64,000 nt of DNA from positions 2,267,001-2,331,000 of the forward strand of contig NC_134649.1 in NCBI RefSeq assembly GCF_030463565.1. The letters are read 5' to 3'. How positions within the stretch are numbered: the first letter of the stretch is position 1; each line of letters starts with the position of its first letter. Below are positions 13,401 through 28,400 of this stretch, piece by piece. This DNA comes from Pelecanus crispus. Lineage: Eukaryota > Chordata > Aves > Pelecaniformes > Pelecanidae. The notes beneath the pieces are model-generated. The model was not told the DNA's origin. It made no database searches and saw only the letters and a list, made by a program, of their open reading frames with translations. A program made the translations under genes and the position numbers.

Positions 13401-16400
13401 CACATGCTTTCGCTGTGCTTATACAGAGCAAAGTTGTTCCTTACAAAAGCCCACTCTTTTAAAATGATCAAGAGGTTTTTCAGGAGTCGGGACTACCCCA
13501 TAGACTTATTTTCTATCAGGGGGGTCATGAACAACATGCCAAATCCTCCCCCACGTCCCCATATCCCTTCATAAAAATGTGTCACCAGTACCTAATAGTC
13601 ATGGAGCTGTGAAAGAATCCCCTGCTCCACTGGGGGCCAAAATTGCTTAAGAAAAACAAACTTTTTCATGAGCATTTTACCAGTGGCATTCTATGACCTG
13701 AAGACATATATATACACACAGTATAAACATATACTACATACTCTCTAGAATAATAAACTAAAATAAACATACATGAGACTGTTTCCTACCGGAAAAAAAA
13801 AAAAAAAAAGAGGTAGAGAGAGAGAAAAAAACATGGCCCTCTCCATTACTCAAGCAGTGATGACAAGTAAATGAAATATCAATCATGTAAGCTGTCAACC
13901 TTTTGGGACAGCAATAACTGTTAACAAGTAGTCTGGAAAAATTGTCTGAAAATGACTTGTCCTCCACACATGAGCATTTGAGGTTTCCATGGAAAATTAA
14001 GATGCCAGTGGCTATTTGGAACATTGTTCAGGTATTCTTTTTAATGGAAAATTTGCCAGTTATTGATCCAGAGCATGTACCCCTTGCTTTCAGAAAGCTG
14101 CAAGCAACTTTCCAATCAGTGGCTGTCAAAAAAATTACTGCCTTTTTATACAAGACAACAGCTAAAGTGCAACTCCACCGCTACTCAATGTCTGTCTTTA
14201 ATTAACCGCAATGCACAACAGAAAAATAACTTTATTTACCATTCCACAATATTTGCATAGGCATAATACGAAGTATTTCTGCATACTCTAAAATAATTCC
14301 AGAACCACCTGAAACAACTTACTGTCAAGTTCAGAAACCAAAGAACCTAAAAGATAAGAGGTCGTGCACGATTCAAAACATCTTCCCCAATTATAGTGTC
14401 ATACCTGCACAGAAGAGATCTGTATTCCTAGGGAATTATTGGTTTTGTTCTTAAGCTGAAATAAAACCCTTCACTTCCATTTTGGAGAATACTAGCAGAA
14501 CTGGAGGCAAACTGCACCACATCAAAATTCCTAGAAATATTTTAGCAGCTGTTCAATCCTCCAAATACTTGTAGCAGGCCTCAAAACACTCAAAAATTAG
14601 TATTTTTCTTCCCCAGTATATTCGTCAAGATTACAGTAGATTCATTCCTTTTCTTGTAGGCTAAGAACATTTGTTTTCTTGCAAACATATCCCAAAATGA
14701 CACCTATCGGATGTTAGAAAGTTAAACCGTCAATGCAACACTCAAATAGAAAACTAGTTTAAAACTGAAGGGAACATTTTCAGAGAAGAAAAGCTGCTGA
14801 AGCGGAAAGAAGTCATTTACAGACATCCCATAATTTTTAAGGGAAAGCAGAGAGTTGAGCAATCATAACTCTAATGTACTGAAACTTTAACAGTAAGCTT
14901 GGAAGCATAGCAAAAAGATGACCTTAGAAAGGCATGATTAATCTTAAGACTGTGCCAGGAAAATTCAAGTTTTCCAGTTTGACAGCAAAAATGGCAGACA
15001 TTTTCTAAGGAGGAGGAGGAAAAAAAGAAAAAAAATTGAGAAACACAAGGAATTCCAGTGAGGAAGCACCACCAGTGATCTAGCTGTATGAAACAAACCC
15101 CCAAAAAGCCTCAAACAAGCACAAAACCCCCTTGACTGCAGCAAGATTTTTCTTCCTTTCTTTCACACAACTGTCTTGCCCTCTTTAACATCAAAGTTGT
15201 AATACAATGGTTTCACCTCCTCTGGAAAGAAAACTGCACGTGAGAGGGGCTTATTTAATAAATCCTTTGAGTTTCACAGAGGTCAATCACCAGTATCTGG
15301 AACCTGCACTGCCTTCATCCCAGGATTAAGTCCTGGGCAATGACTGAAGTCTCTTTGAACCAGGATCTGCTAGCAGACTTCCAGGTGACGAACGTCCACC
15401 ACAGCCTTCGCAAGGGAAGAGCGCTGGGGTGCTGAAATAGTACGATCTCTGCAGATATCCAAGGGATCAGAATTTCACCGAGGAAGCCTTCCTGGAGCCT
15501 AGAAAACATGAGCCCCCTTCCTGGGAAACATCGATTGTTTGGTGTACTTACCTGCTAAGTTCACAACAACAAAACTACGTTGGTTTTGCCAAACACTAGA
15601 GAATATGTGCCCATGAGGGATGCATTAAGTAGACACTAGGCAAGATGTAGGTGATCCAAGCATGTCCCTGCTCTGCTTCCTCTGCAGTGGGGAACTGATG
15701 AGGAGGACTAAACTGAACCGAGTCCTTAAGTCCCACCAAAACCACCTATGAATGGTACTAAACAGGGCTTGTTTCTGGTATGTTCCAAGTTAAGGCCATT
15801 AATATAGTGAGAAGTGCACTTTATAAGGAACTAGCATTCCATCTGGCTTAGAGAGAAAATACCCATTTGTTATTTTCTTGCTTATCAATTTCATTCAAAA
15901 GGAAATGTTAAATGATTTTTTCACTTACATCTGCAACATGAAAGATACACTGAAGCTATGTTCAAATTATTTTGTCTCAATAAGTAACTGCACACTTTAT
16001 TTCTGTAGACAGATTTTATATTTATAGGTATTTAGATAGAGATTTTACACACGTCTACGTATATAAAAGGCACACACAGACACACATATATCTCGTATTA
16101 AAAAAGAGAAAATACGTCTTTAAATCCTCTATGAATATTGAGCCTGCAGCTACAATGAAACTCTTCCGTTAGGAGGGGTGAAACAGTCTCCAGATGAAAG
16201 TAGATTTTGAAAAATTTTTAGAGCCCAGGGGTTCATTTTTAATGAGCCGTTACTTTAAGTACTGCATAAAAAATACAAGAAATTGATAGTCCATTTAGCC
16301 TGCACTATACCTAATGCAAAAGTCATTAAGATGCATTATTCTTAATGTTTATGATATGATCAGTAAGTGTACAATTTTTTTTTTTTAAAAAGTCAAGTAT

Positions 16401-19400
16401 GTCCATGTATCTCATGTGATATAGTTTTTAAACACCTACACTTAATACAGGAATATTATACTGTGAACTTAATACAGGAATATTGTACTGTGAACACTGC
16501 AGCTTACATTAACACTTTGGTACAAGCAAAAATACACAAACACAAACTGAAAAACTTGGAAAATATCAGCTTTTGTTATACTATACCTACATAGGATAGC
16601 ATGGCTTTCATTTCTTCGTCACTTCTAACAGTAATCCGATCACCATCCTCATCTTCATCTAATAAAGAAATGCATTACATTCATGAACAACGGAAGAAGG
16701 ATATTTACAATTTTAATATGTAAGGTTTTTACCAGGACTTTTAGAAGCAAATAAAAATACAAAGAATGTATACGCCAACTACACAGGTAAGCGGGTACTC
16801 TGAAATAATAATGTATGACTCCAAACATTAATTACCAAAGACTACAATTACATCTAAAAAGGGGGCATGGACAAAGTACTCAAAACTTTGCTCTCAACAG
16901 TTCTTTCACTGCCAGAACCTCTCCAGCAGCCGAGCGCCTTAGACATGCCGTAATATCCTGCGCTGAAACCCATCAAGGTGTTCTTTTGACACAGCAAACA
17001 GAAAGGAAAGTTTCTGAGTGTGCTTCGACCCTTCCAGATGGAGTTAAGTTTTGGCAGTTTCTTTCATCAGAAGTTTAAAAAAAAAAGAAAAAAAAAAAAA
17101 GAAAGAAAAAAAGAAAAAAACGTAACTGGTTTCCCTCCCACTAAAACCTTCTGGTCTTACTGTCAGCCCTACCTCAACTCACCTGCCTTATGTCGAGTTC
17201 CTCCCACCCCTCTGCCCCCACGCCTGTTACAAATGCACGGGCATCTCTGCTTCTTCCTGACACAGCGATGCTGATTTAAAAACTGTAACTTACAAGTGGA
17301 CACAAATCCGCAATGCTTATCTAGATAGAGATTTAGATGAAGACAGAGGTTTGCGAACAAGCAAAACCAGTCTGGTTTTGGTCAGAGTGCGACTGGGTGC
17401 AGAGGAGGCAGGAGGCACGAGCGGCGTTAGCAGGCAATCACGGTTTCGTGATGACGGCTCCGGCACAGCCACAAACGCACAGACAAGGCACTTCTGGCGT
17501 AAGGAACGAGGCTGCTGGAGAAACAGAACCAGAGGAAAGGGAGCAAGATTCGGAAAGGCTCCAGCAGAGCAAGGCATTCAGAAAGAATTAGTAATATGAA
17601 GATCTGAAGGAGGAATAAATAGACTTTCCAAAGACATATGGCGGGATTCAGCAGGTGCAGATTTACCAGGGGGCTCAATCCCCCCCCATTAGCACCAGCT
17701 GGTGCAACAACACGCTCCGATGTCACAAGCCGCAGTCGCTGAGACATCCCGTGCGGTTCCTTCACTCCGACGGGAGCAGCGTCCACCCCGTCCTCCTCTC
17801 CCGCCCCGGTCCTCTTGAAAAGCTCGTACACTTCCACCGATGGGAGAGCTGCCCCAGTCGCCAGACAAACGGAGCACACCCCTCCCCTCCAAATCAGTTA
17901 CAAAATGTTAATTTCTTTTTATTGCTCTAGCTTTGGAGGAGAAGGGAGGGGTTAATGATCTGTCTCCAATTTTTGCCTGCTGCAATTTAAATATCTTCCT
18001 TAGATACTTATTAAAAAATAAAACCAAACAAAAAACCCACAAAGCACATTGGTGTATACCCCAGTTTTACACTTGCTTCTTCCCTTTGGAGAGGGAGCTC
18101 TTTGAAAATAAAACAATAACGGAACATCCAACTGATACCGAAGAATGGCTGACAAATTCACCCCCCTTTTTGCCCAGAAAACATCTATTGTGGGGAATCT
18201 CAAACACACAGGCCCATTTGAGTTGAGATATTTAAAAGGCCTGAGACACCCACCTCTTCCTGAAAGCTGATGGGGCTCAGTGTGCCGGGACATGTCCACA
18301 CACATGAGGACAGACAGACCAGAACAATTCTGCCCGTGCTCCAAGTTCCAAGCACGCTGGTCAGAAAGCCATATGGCTGCAAAACAAAAGCACTCTGCCC
18401 GAGCTAACGTGCACCGGGAAATCAAGGAGCAGCATACACACCATATTCCAAACACCTGTTACACACCAGAGGGTGAGGACACGGCGATGAGCGAGTGCAT
18501 TCGTACGGCTTCAGGACCGGAGCAGGTTTGCTCCTGACCAGCTCAGGATGTGAGCAGAGGCTGGGGCGGTCTGTCTGTCTGTCTGTCCCCATCTCTATGG
18601 ACGTGCTCTAACCGATCCACGTGCTCTCTGCAATCGCAGCCCCTGCGTATTACATCAGCATAAAAAAAGTGCCGTTATGTCTCTGGATGAAAACTCACTC
18701 TTGCTCCTAGTTACGCACAAGAAACTGGGAAGAGATCCGAGTCAACACATTAAAATTACCCGAGAAAGGGAGTTTGTTCATTTTGCCTCTGAAAACCTTG
18801 CAGGGAATTCTAAAGCTATAACAAAAAAGGCAAAACAATGCAGAAGAGGGAGCAAAACAAGAAGAGAGAAATAATAAGGAAAAAAAGTAACATAAAAACC
18901 TTAGAATTACACTTTAAAAATGTACCAGAAGAGAGCTGTGGGACACTGGAAACACGGAAGCTGGCAGAGGAACTAGACAGCACAGCGATGTCCTACAAGA
19001 GCCTTGTCTCATGGAAATTTAACTGGTGAACTGCCAGATTGCTAAAACTACTTGCTAGGGTTACCAGCCTGCAGCAAGTCATGAATGATGAAAAGATTAA
19101 GAAGAGTTAGTGAGTTGAAACTGAACGCTTCCTTGCCTGGAAACATTTTAGGCAGAAAGGAGGAGGAGCTGTAAAACTGCTACCTGGCCGAAACCCAAGT
19201 CCCAGTCGCAGTGTGTAACGGAGTAAGAAAGGCTGAAGAAGCAGCTGCTGGAATAGCGAACGCAACGAACGCCATGCATCAACAAGAAGGGATCAGAGTA
19301 AAATGCAGAAGAGGGGAAACATGACAGAGACGCACGAATATACGGAGATAAAAGCTGTTAAACAAGCCTGCCTTGAGGGAACAAACTGAGCTGGGACCAC

Positions 19401-22400
19401 CAAATATGAAAAGAAAGATGGAAAACTCTTAGAGCCTACTTGCAAAATATTAAAAAAAAAAAACCAACAAAACAAACCACACATTATTCATTTCAAAAGA
19501 TTAAGAAATTAATGCTGAAGTTCTCAGAACTGCAAAATCCCTGATGGTGGTACAAAAAGAATAAATTAAAAATATGTTGATGGAAAGGCAGAAAACGTTA
19601 CCTGGCATTAAAAAAAGCCCAATTTACACTAGCCAGGCAATGCTTGTAAAGAGCAAAACCAGAAACAAACAAACAAAATATTTCTCGGATCTGTGCAGAG
19701 ATCCTTTGCCATCCTACCATGACATTTAAGTGGGCACAGCCCAAAAACTAGCTAGATATGACACGAGTTCAGAAAGATTTCCAGGCTTCTCTACTTGCCT
19801 AGAGCACAGCAACACGATTTTCCAGCACATTAGGGAAGCAAAAGTAGAACCAAAAAATCCTACGTACTGGCTGGATTTTGCTAATGTCACTTAAAATGGA
19901 GGAAGAAATCCTTGCAAGATACCAAATAGAGTGCAGCAGATGGTAAACAAATATTATAAAGCAATCTTCACAAAATCTGCAGTGTGTCACAAATATACAA
20001 AATGGCAGAGTTTGGATAAAAGGATCATAACAGGCCATATGTTGTTAGCGATTTTATTTGTAGCGATGCGTAATACAATGGTGAAATCCACATAAAGGTC
20101 CAACAGTAGGAGAAGCGCAGCCCCAGGTAGGAGCTGCAGTGGATGGTACGCTGTAGATAACAATAACTAAACAGAGAGTAGAGGAACCTGCACTGGATGG
20201 CAATTATCCCCATCTGAAGCAGCAATGAAGCAGGTGAGAACGAAGCTTAAGCCAGTAAAATTTGATTCCATTTGATATGGAAAAAGTAACCAGAAAAATC
20301 AAGCATCAATATACATAACATATTTTAGATGCCAGTTAAATGGCAGGGGAAATGGTTTTGTGCAGATGTAAATGACAGACTAGAGACATGAACTGAAAGC
20401 ACAGAAGCAGATGTTAGAAGACACAACGAAATAAGTATTTCCAGGAAAGTTCTACACATGGTACCATTAATATGGGCTACTGCCCTGATTGCAGAGACTG
20501 CTACTGGTGCATGAAGTTCAAACAAAGCTAATGTGTGATGTGGGAGGTATGTAAAAAAATATTAACAAATCATAAAAAAAAAAAAAAAGGCAAGGTCTGG
20601 AGCCTGGTGTTGCTCAAGTCTCTTTCAAAAGTCTTGCTTTAAAAAGCAGGGCAAGAGAAATGTCAAGGCTACAGAGAAATAACACTTATAATCTCCATTC
20701 TTAGGTTTCTGGTATTTTAGGAGAGGAAAACACAAATGTATGAAAAGAAAAATGGAAAGTACTAAATAATACTTTAAAGACCATAAAACAATGTTTCCTT
20801 TTATTGTCTACCCGTAGAATTATCCATAAAGCTCTAAAAAGGGGAGAAATGCTAATAAGAATGCAAGGCCCTATCTTGTCGTATCTGCTCTCTCACCTTC
20901 AGCATCACTACCTTACTCATGTAGCACTTCTAATCCCTTCCAGCTCCTTCTTACTATTTCATCTCTACCAAAGGAAAACACAGAGTTACACAGGAAAAAA
21001 ATATAATAAACATTAAAAGGGAATAGCAGGAGCCCTCTCTACTTGGAAGAGCACTCTAGCTTGGTATCTTTTCCCCTAAGACACAGGTGTGTGACCGCCC
21101 TTTGCAGCTTATTGCTCTCCAGATAGGACAATCCCCCGGGAATCCCTCCAAAAATAAAAATCAACAGGGTTCAAAGAATAGAGATGAACCAGGTATTAGC
21201 AGATACAGGCCTAAATCTGCACTAACAACCACCAAGACCTTTCCTAACTCAGCAAAAGCATAATACGTCCATCTTCACGAGGTGCACGTGCCATTACGGA
21301 CAACCCCAACCTACAGCTTTCGCAGATCCTACACAGAAGCTATTTTTCCCAGCTTCTCAAACAGACCCACACGGCCTTTTAGAAGTTATTACTACTGGCT
21401 AAGTCTAACCAGGTGCCATTTTCCTGCAGCTCTCATAGCTCCTCCAGGAGCTAAAGCTGAGTAACTACTGACACCTCCCACTCCTGCAAAGGAGACACGG
21501 AAGACGGTGTATTTAGCTTGAGCCCAGCAGAAGGAAAAAAGGAAAACTAAAACCACAGCAGTCCTTCTAGCAAAACACAGACATTTGTTCCAGTGAAAGG
21601 AAACATTAACTTCTAATGCTGCTCTATTTGCTGCAGAATCTGTACGTTGTACCATATTTCTGTAAAAGCTGCTGCTCTTTTGGTTTCCTCCAATGGAGGA
21701 TTAAAATTTTAAAAACTTAGACCTACAGGTACTTTATACCTTTCATTTAATTCCAGCAATATAATTGCAGTGAGGAGTAAGAGCATGGTAAGGTCATGCT
21801 GGTAATTAAAGCTATATTGTAGAAATATGCTCATTCAAGATGTGATTAAATAATAAAATATTGCTTAGTTCAGTATCATCATTAAACTTGCATTAATGCA
21901 TAAATATTTAACTGTAACATAAAATGAACGTAAACATTATTTATTTAAAAAATGACAGCCCTATAATGTGACAAAGGAGACACTTTATACAAGTCATACT
22001 TACACTCAAATGCTGTTGTCGTTGCATCCGGCAAAACTTGACCGATGACATCCTAAAATGTAAAGAAGAATCAGCTATATATGAAGTGGGAAACACCCGA
22101 GATGATTTACAGTAAATCACCTTAATTGGTCCCCAGCTGCAGGCAGAAGACTTAAAGTCCTGCTACTCACCACCGCCCCAAAATTACAAACTTCTTGGCG
22201 CACAACACAAGTCAGTACAAATCACGGTGCTCTTCTTCCTCTCCAAGCTACCTTGAGGAAAACTCTTTTCTTTTTAAATAACTCAATCATAATTGCAAAG
22301 AATTCAGTGTTGTCTGTTCTTGCAGTTTAAAGGATCGATTTTGTCTGTAGGTTATAAAAAAATTCATATCTAACTCATCGAGGTAAGTCATAAAAACAGA

Positions 22401-25400
22401 GAGTTATGAATGGCTTTTTACGTAAGAAAGCACATTTTCTCCCTCAGTCCTTCTTTTCCACCTCCAAATAACTGCCCTGGCCGTCCCTCGCAGCGCAAGG
22501 TAGCCTCATCACGCGGCTCCATCTCCCGCCCTGCCTGCAGCTCAGGAACAACAGGGTAACAAGCAGCTCCGGATGGGTTTAGGGCTGCCATAGCGAATTA
22601 AAACAGTAGCTGTGAGACCGAACGAATTGTTGTTGCTTTCTCTCCACAACTGCCCGGGAAAGCGGCGGGACCCAGCAGCTGCGCCGAGCTGCCTGCTGCT
22701 GCCTCGCAAAGCGGCTCGGTGCCTCAAGACGCTCTCCGTGCCATGCAAGGCGGAAAGTTTGGAGGGCTCTTTGTCATTCCTAATTGGAATTTAAACTTCG
22801 TCAAAACTTGGCGGATGGATTCAAATACGATGGCTGCCCTGGAGCAAATAAGGTTAAAATACCTGAAGAAGTGGAAGCATTAACCTGGAAGGCACCCTCC
22901 AGCCTCGGCGTTATAAGGATGCCATGCAATCCCTTTCTTACGGGAGACGCGAGCTAAACGTACACAAGCCCATCACAAACCACACGGAACATTCCCAAGC
23001 ACTGCACACCTCTGATCCAAACCAGCATTTTCTTCCTAACACAAGCCTTTCCTCTACAACTAAACCGAGAGAGGTTTTTTTTCTTTTTTAGCCTTTACAT
23101 ACAGCATTTACTCAAACTTCAATGAAAAATATCTGCTCAGACTGAAGTCATCCTGGCCTCCCAGTGTATGTGCTGTTGTCAGCCTTTGCGAGGCTGTAAT
23201 ATGTCATGTCAGGGCACGGCATAAATGCACAGCATGGTTTTTTCCTTCCTGCTGCCTGATTTCTCATGTCAGACAGTCTCTCCACTGACAGTGTCACAAA
23301 GTGATTAGAAATTAATGAACAGCAGTATTTATTGTAGTACGTACACTGTGAGCATCTCAGGGTGCTAAGCATCCCCCCCCGCATCAAAGCTTTAGTGATC
23401 ACTGTCCTGTCACTTTGGTTTTCTCTATTTTTTCATTTAGTCTAAAACCAGGAAATTAAATATTCTCTGCAATGTTAAAGAGACACAATTAATACAATGA
23501 GAAAGCAGCAAAAGCAACCTAAAGATTTCCACAGAGCTAACTGAAGCAAATAACATTTATAGAGCTTTCTCATGTTGTCTTTTCATTTTAGATGCTAAAA
23601 TAAATCAATAGTATGTAATTTAAACTATTAATTGTACACAAAAAGACAAAAGACGTGCAACACGGCTTACCCAATGATTCTAATTATATAGATTGTCAAT
23701 TTGTGGAGTCAAAAAAGGGAAAAGAAAAAAAAAAAGCCCCAGACATTGCCATGTTAGCAGAAGTTTAAATACTTCTACAGGGTTTGGCAGCTCTGTTGGT
23801 CCTCTGGCAAAAGCCAGCCGAACTGCACCCTCTGTCCCTAAGAAGAAATTAAAGTCTTGCCTAAGCAGAAGACTGTGCTGTTAACTAATTATTTCTAAAT
23901 CCATTTAGTTAAACATTGAAAATTCCTCAGCAAACACACTTTAATTGTGTTAGATTTAAGCCACTTGTAAAATGTTCTTATGTGGGCACACAGATGCTTC
24001 CATTTAAATGGATTTAAAAACTGCTATCAGAAAAGGACCCCAATTCTGAGGTATTTACAAACTGTATTTAAGAGCTGTGTGAGCACGGCACGGAGACAGA
24101 GACCGTTCCGATGGCCCCAAATGTCTGCTAGGAAAGCTCCAAGACTCCTAAAGCTGCGATAGCACTGGAACAGTGATGGTAAATTCTTCTGTATTTTTTT
24201 TTCCTATTCGGAATAACTTTTGCTATATATTGGGACTTCTTTAAAATTAATAATAACCAAGTACTTGAATTTAAGAACTAGACACCATAACTCTGCCTTA
24301 CTCTAAATAAATAGTTACCCACACACACACACTAACAACCACAAAAACTTTGCTCTGGTCAACTTTCAGTATTTCTATGGAATTAAAACATCTGAGAAAA
24401 AAAACTAGCCTTGCAGGGAGTGGGAGGGAGGGAAACCACACCATTACTCTGTTGTTACCATAGTATTTTCATCAGCTACACAAGACTTCCATGCTCAAAC
24501 ATTCAGCAGACCTCTCAGTGACCCAAGCTTAAAGGATTACTCTGAATTTCAAGAGATTATGCATTTTCTACCATCACAGAGATGACAAACAATAAAATAC
24601 TACAACTTGTAGACATTGTTCAAGTGGGCTCACATACACGATAGCTTCTATTTTATCTTACAAAACTGAAAAACCTCTAACAATGAAGAGAAAAATCAGG
24701 GAACGGCAGCCGAAACAAGAACTCCATCAAATCTGCTCTGTAGAAGAGCTGTGGAGCGCTCATCTTGGGCAAGAAAGCAGAAAATGTGAAAGCACTGCTT
24801 TAACAACAGTGTAAATATTGAAACCATGGCCCTCACTTTTGTTTCAGTTAAAAACTTGTTTTATCTCAGTATGACATCATGAAGTTATCCTGAATTAACA
24901 CCGAGTGCTTAAACACTCCAGTGACAGCCCAGGCAAATGAATCTAGACAGCCTGATGAAAAAAATAAGCTCATTGTAATTCTTTCAGCGGTGCCTTTAAA
25001 ATAAATCTGTTTACTGGTAACTTACAGGTCTGCAAAGCTGATATACACAGAACATATTTAAAGTGACATTATGAAGAACAGCTCTTAGCACCCAGTTTAG
25101 GAAAGTAATCATGAAAACGCCTAACCAAAAGCACACAAGCAGTGCCGCTTCCGTGGGTCAAGCACCGTCCTACTGAGTCAAGGCCAACCACCAGCACCGA
25201 CCTGCAGATATCAGGTTTTCTGGTTTGAATACCTGCTACACCGTTTAGTAGCTGTAAAGGCTCCTCCAAGAGACAGAATTAGAGCAGTTGAAAATTAAGA
25301 AATGTGCCATTTAGTGTAAGGCGTGGCACTGAGCATCAGACTCCTGACTCCCACAAGTTATTCTATGGCTACAGAGAGGGTATTTGGTGACTCTATACTG

Positions 25401-28400
25401 CAGCTTCTTCTCCGAGAAAGGAAGATGGAAATAAACTTGCATACTAGCCTGAAATGCTGCTAGGCTATGCTCATTTGTATTCACAAGGCTGTTTACACTT
25501 CTAGGACGTTAAATTAACAAAAATCATACTTTAAAAAAAAAAAAAAATCTTGCTGTTCTCAAAGATAATTTTATGGGGCTTTCTTAATACAAAGCAGACC
25601 ATGGGATCTACCTTAGAAGGAAGAGCAGCCTTACTGCACAACTAATTCAAGGCTCGCCCGAGCCCTCAGTTCCCACCAGCGCTAGAGATCTGGGGGTACG
25701 CACCCAGTTTTTGGAACTGGCTAGCAAACGTACTTCTGCAGTTCAAGGCAAGATGGTACGTCCCATCAAACCACTCGGACTGCAGGTCCAGGGAGCAGGC
25801 TTGAGCCTGCTGTGCCCTGGACACCACCGCACAGAGAGCTGGATCAGTGCTAAACAGGGCAAACTACGGGGATTATTCAGAGCTTGACTGTGCCCCAAAC
25901 AGCAGGAGCTGAGAAAAAAGGGGTTCCTTGCGTTCCCATGTCTTCAATTTAGAGAGACATGGCCAATAAGGGAAACAGTGGGGCCTGACTGGATCATTAC
26001 TATTCAGTAATTTACCTTCGTATGGAATGTCTCAATTCTCCACACTATCTTTAATTGATCCTCTAACACATAAGCCCTCTGTAATTGCCTACCAGATGAG
26101 TGGAAATTACAGTGAAGGCAGAAGGACAACAAAAGACTGGGTCGGCCCTGCTCCTGCCCTCCCTCCCCAGCCACGCGCGGTGCCAGACCTACCACGCTTT
26201 AGCGTATGGAGCCTTCATTTAATTTCGGTAGTTACCAGATAAATTAAGTGCATGCGCATACTGTGATGGCACCTCCTGAAACACAATCAGTTAGACAAAC
26301 GAGGGCCTTGAGATAGTTCAGACCTTATTAAGCTTCTTCCTTCTTCTCTTAAGATTTCACAGTCCACAAGAGAGGGTTTTTGACATGAAAACAACAATCA
26401 TCGAACAGTACTCCTGCACGGCTGCGCTCCCAGCTGAACACTGGCATAACACCCGTCATCCCCACATCTGAGATTTCCACTGAGAAATGTGTCATCACCT
26501 ACTGACTCACCATATGTAATCCAACACTTTGTTACGATGGAGGTACTGCTGTCTCCGCTACCCTAAATGCAATAGCCTAACAGCGGATAACTGAAAATTA
26601 CCATCATCAACACAGATGTGACCCGACTCAGAAATCTATCCACTTTCACTCGACAAAGAGCTGGGACTTTTCAACTCAGGAACCATTCATATTCTTCTAT
26701 CAGTGGGTGGAAATAATTCGGTGTGCAGATGGCTGGAGACAGACCCGTGTCTGCAGAGGAGCTGGGTGAAGAGAACCACAGGTGATCTGCAGCAGCTGCA
26801 TCTTCTCAGAGTACTGTTAACGCAGTGATCTCAACCTGCGCCACGAAGACCAGCGAGGAGCACGCGTGGCCACCCACCTGGTGCGGTTCTCCATAGTGCT
26901 CTGCTGTGCTAAACGACACAAATGCGTAAGGGTACTGCTTCCCACTTCATCAGCTGTGCCTGGCTGGGGTAGAAGCGCCTACAGCACAGGCAATGGACAT
27001 CACCAAATGTTTCGCGGCTGCCTCAGTGTGCGGAGCTTCCTACGCAAACATCACAGAAGTTTGGGAAGAATATCGATGACCGCTGAACGTGAGTACAATG
27101 ATAGAAACTGGGATTTCGTAAGAAAATCAGCAGTGTACACTCCTGTCACGTTCCACCGTCATCCGCTGACTGTAGAAACTACCACCTATGCCATGAAATG
27201 GGAAGCTCAACCTGCTCGCAACTGGAAAAATACATTTTAAGAAGTCCAGTAGACCTGCTAGACAGCTGTAAACAACTAAGATGAGCATCAAAATCGTGTG
27301 CAGAAGGGGAAGAATCAGAAACCTCCTCTTTTCTCAGTGACTTCAATAGTGATGCAGAACAAGATGAACATTGCATCAGAGCTACTTCAACAGCTGTACT
27401 ACTGTACTTCCACTTATTTGAGATCTGGCTCCAAAAGGCATGCTGTCTCTTAGTATTGTACCACAACTGAACACACAGGTTCCTTTGAACCTGTCAAAAA
27501 GTCACACTGGGCCCAGCTGCAACCTGATGGAGCAGCTATAGGAGCTACAACAGACAGGGGTCCCCATACCTCACTGCTACCCCAAAGAAAGACTCCTGGA
27601 GCACCCGTAGGGCCAGCACCCCTGCAGGGCCACAGGCTCAGAGTAAACCATAGGCTCTGGTTCCTACTGCATACATGGTTTAAACTTAAACAGCTCTTTT
27701 TTTACAATCTACTTGTTCAAGAGACTAGAGAGGTCAAGTTTAAGGCCCAGGTACCCCCAGCTGCTTTTATGCTGAAGCAACAAGGATGAAAACTAAAAAG
27801 CAAAATGGTTTTGCAAAGCCATGCCCTCAACCTGACAACATTTCTCTATTTGCTTTTAAGTAACACAACCAAACTTAATCTTCTAATAATTCTAAAATGC
27901 AAAAAGATAGTCCAAGCATCGGCAATTATCTCACTTTACTTGGGGAAAACAGGAAAATGTGAAGCAGACTGTGGAATAAATCTGGCTCAGATTTGCATCG
28001 CTTGCCTCTGAAGGGCTGAGTGTGTTGTCCCAGGCTGGCCGTGTAACCACTGGAAACTCACAGCAACTTCCAAGGGGAGACTGCCCCTTCCAAAAACCTC
28101 ACTGATCTGTCAAAAGTTCTGCTCTCTCTCCTCCATCTACAGAAAGTCTTGGATAATGCTAAGTGTTAGGAAGAATGAAACCTGGAACATCTGCCATCCG
28201 CTCCAATTACCTCTGCAATCTTCTATAGGCCCAACATTGAACATTTTCCGGCAAATCAACTCCTTCATCCCCACACATCTTCTCAGTAAAAGGCAACACG
28301 TTGAAAGAGATCTGCAGAGTCTCCCTCCGATATTAGTAACAACAGAAGAAATTAAATATGCACATAATCCGTGGTATGGAAGATTTTTCTTTAGAGAAAA

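Noticed and set aside
17427-17879. 150-codon minus-strand ORF in MAP2K5 intron 2
   Set aside because: Moderately GC-rich DNA with no recognisable domain, overlapped by plus-strand ORFs of similar length, and no sign of splicing to neighbours.
26866-27240. 124-codon plus-strand ORF in MAP2K5 intron 1
   Set aside because: It begins at a GTG, has no homology that I recognise, and lies in unremarkable intron sequence.
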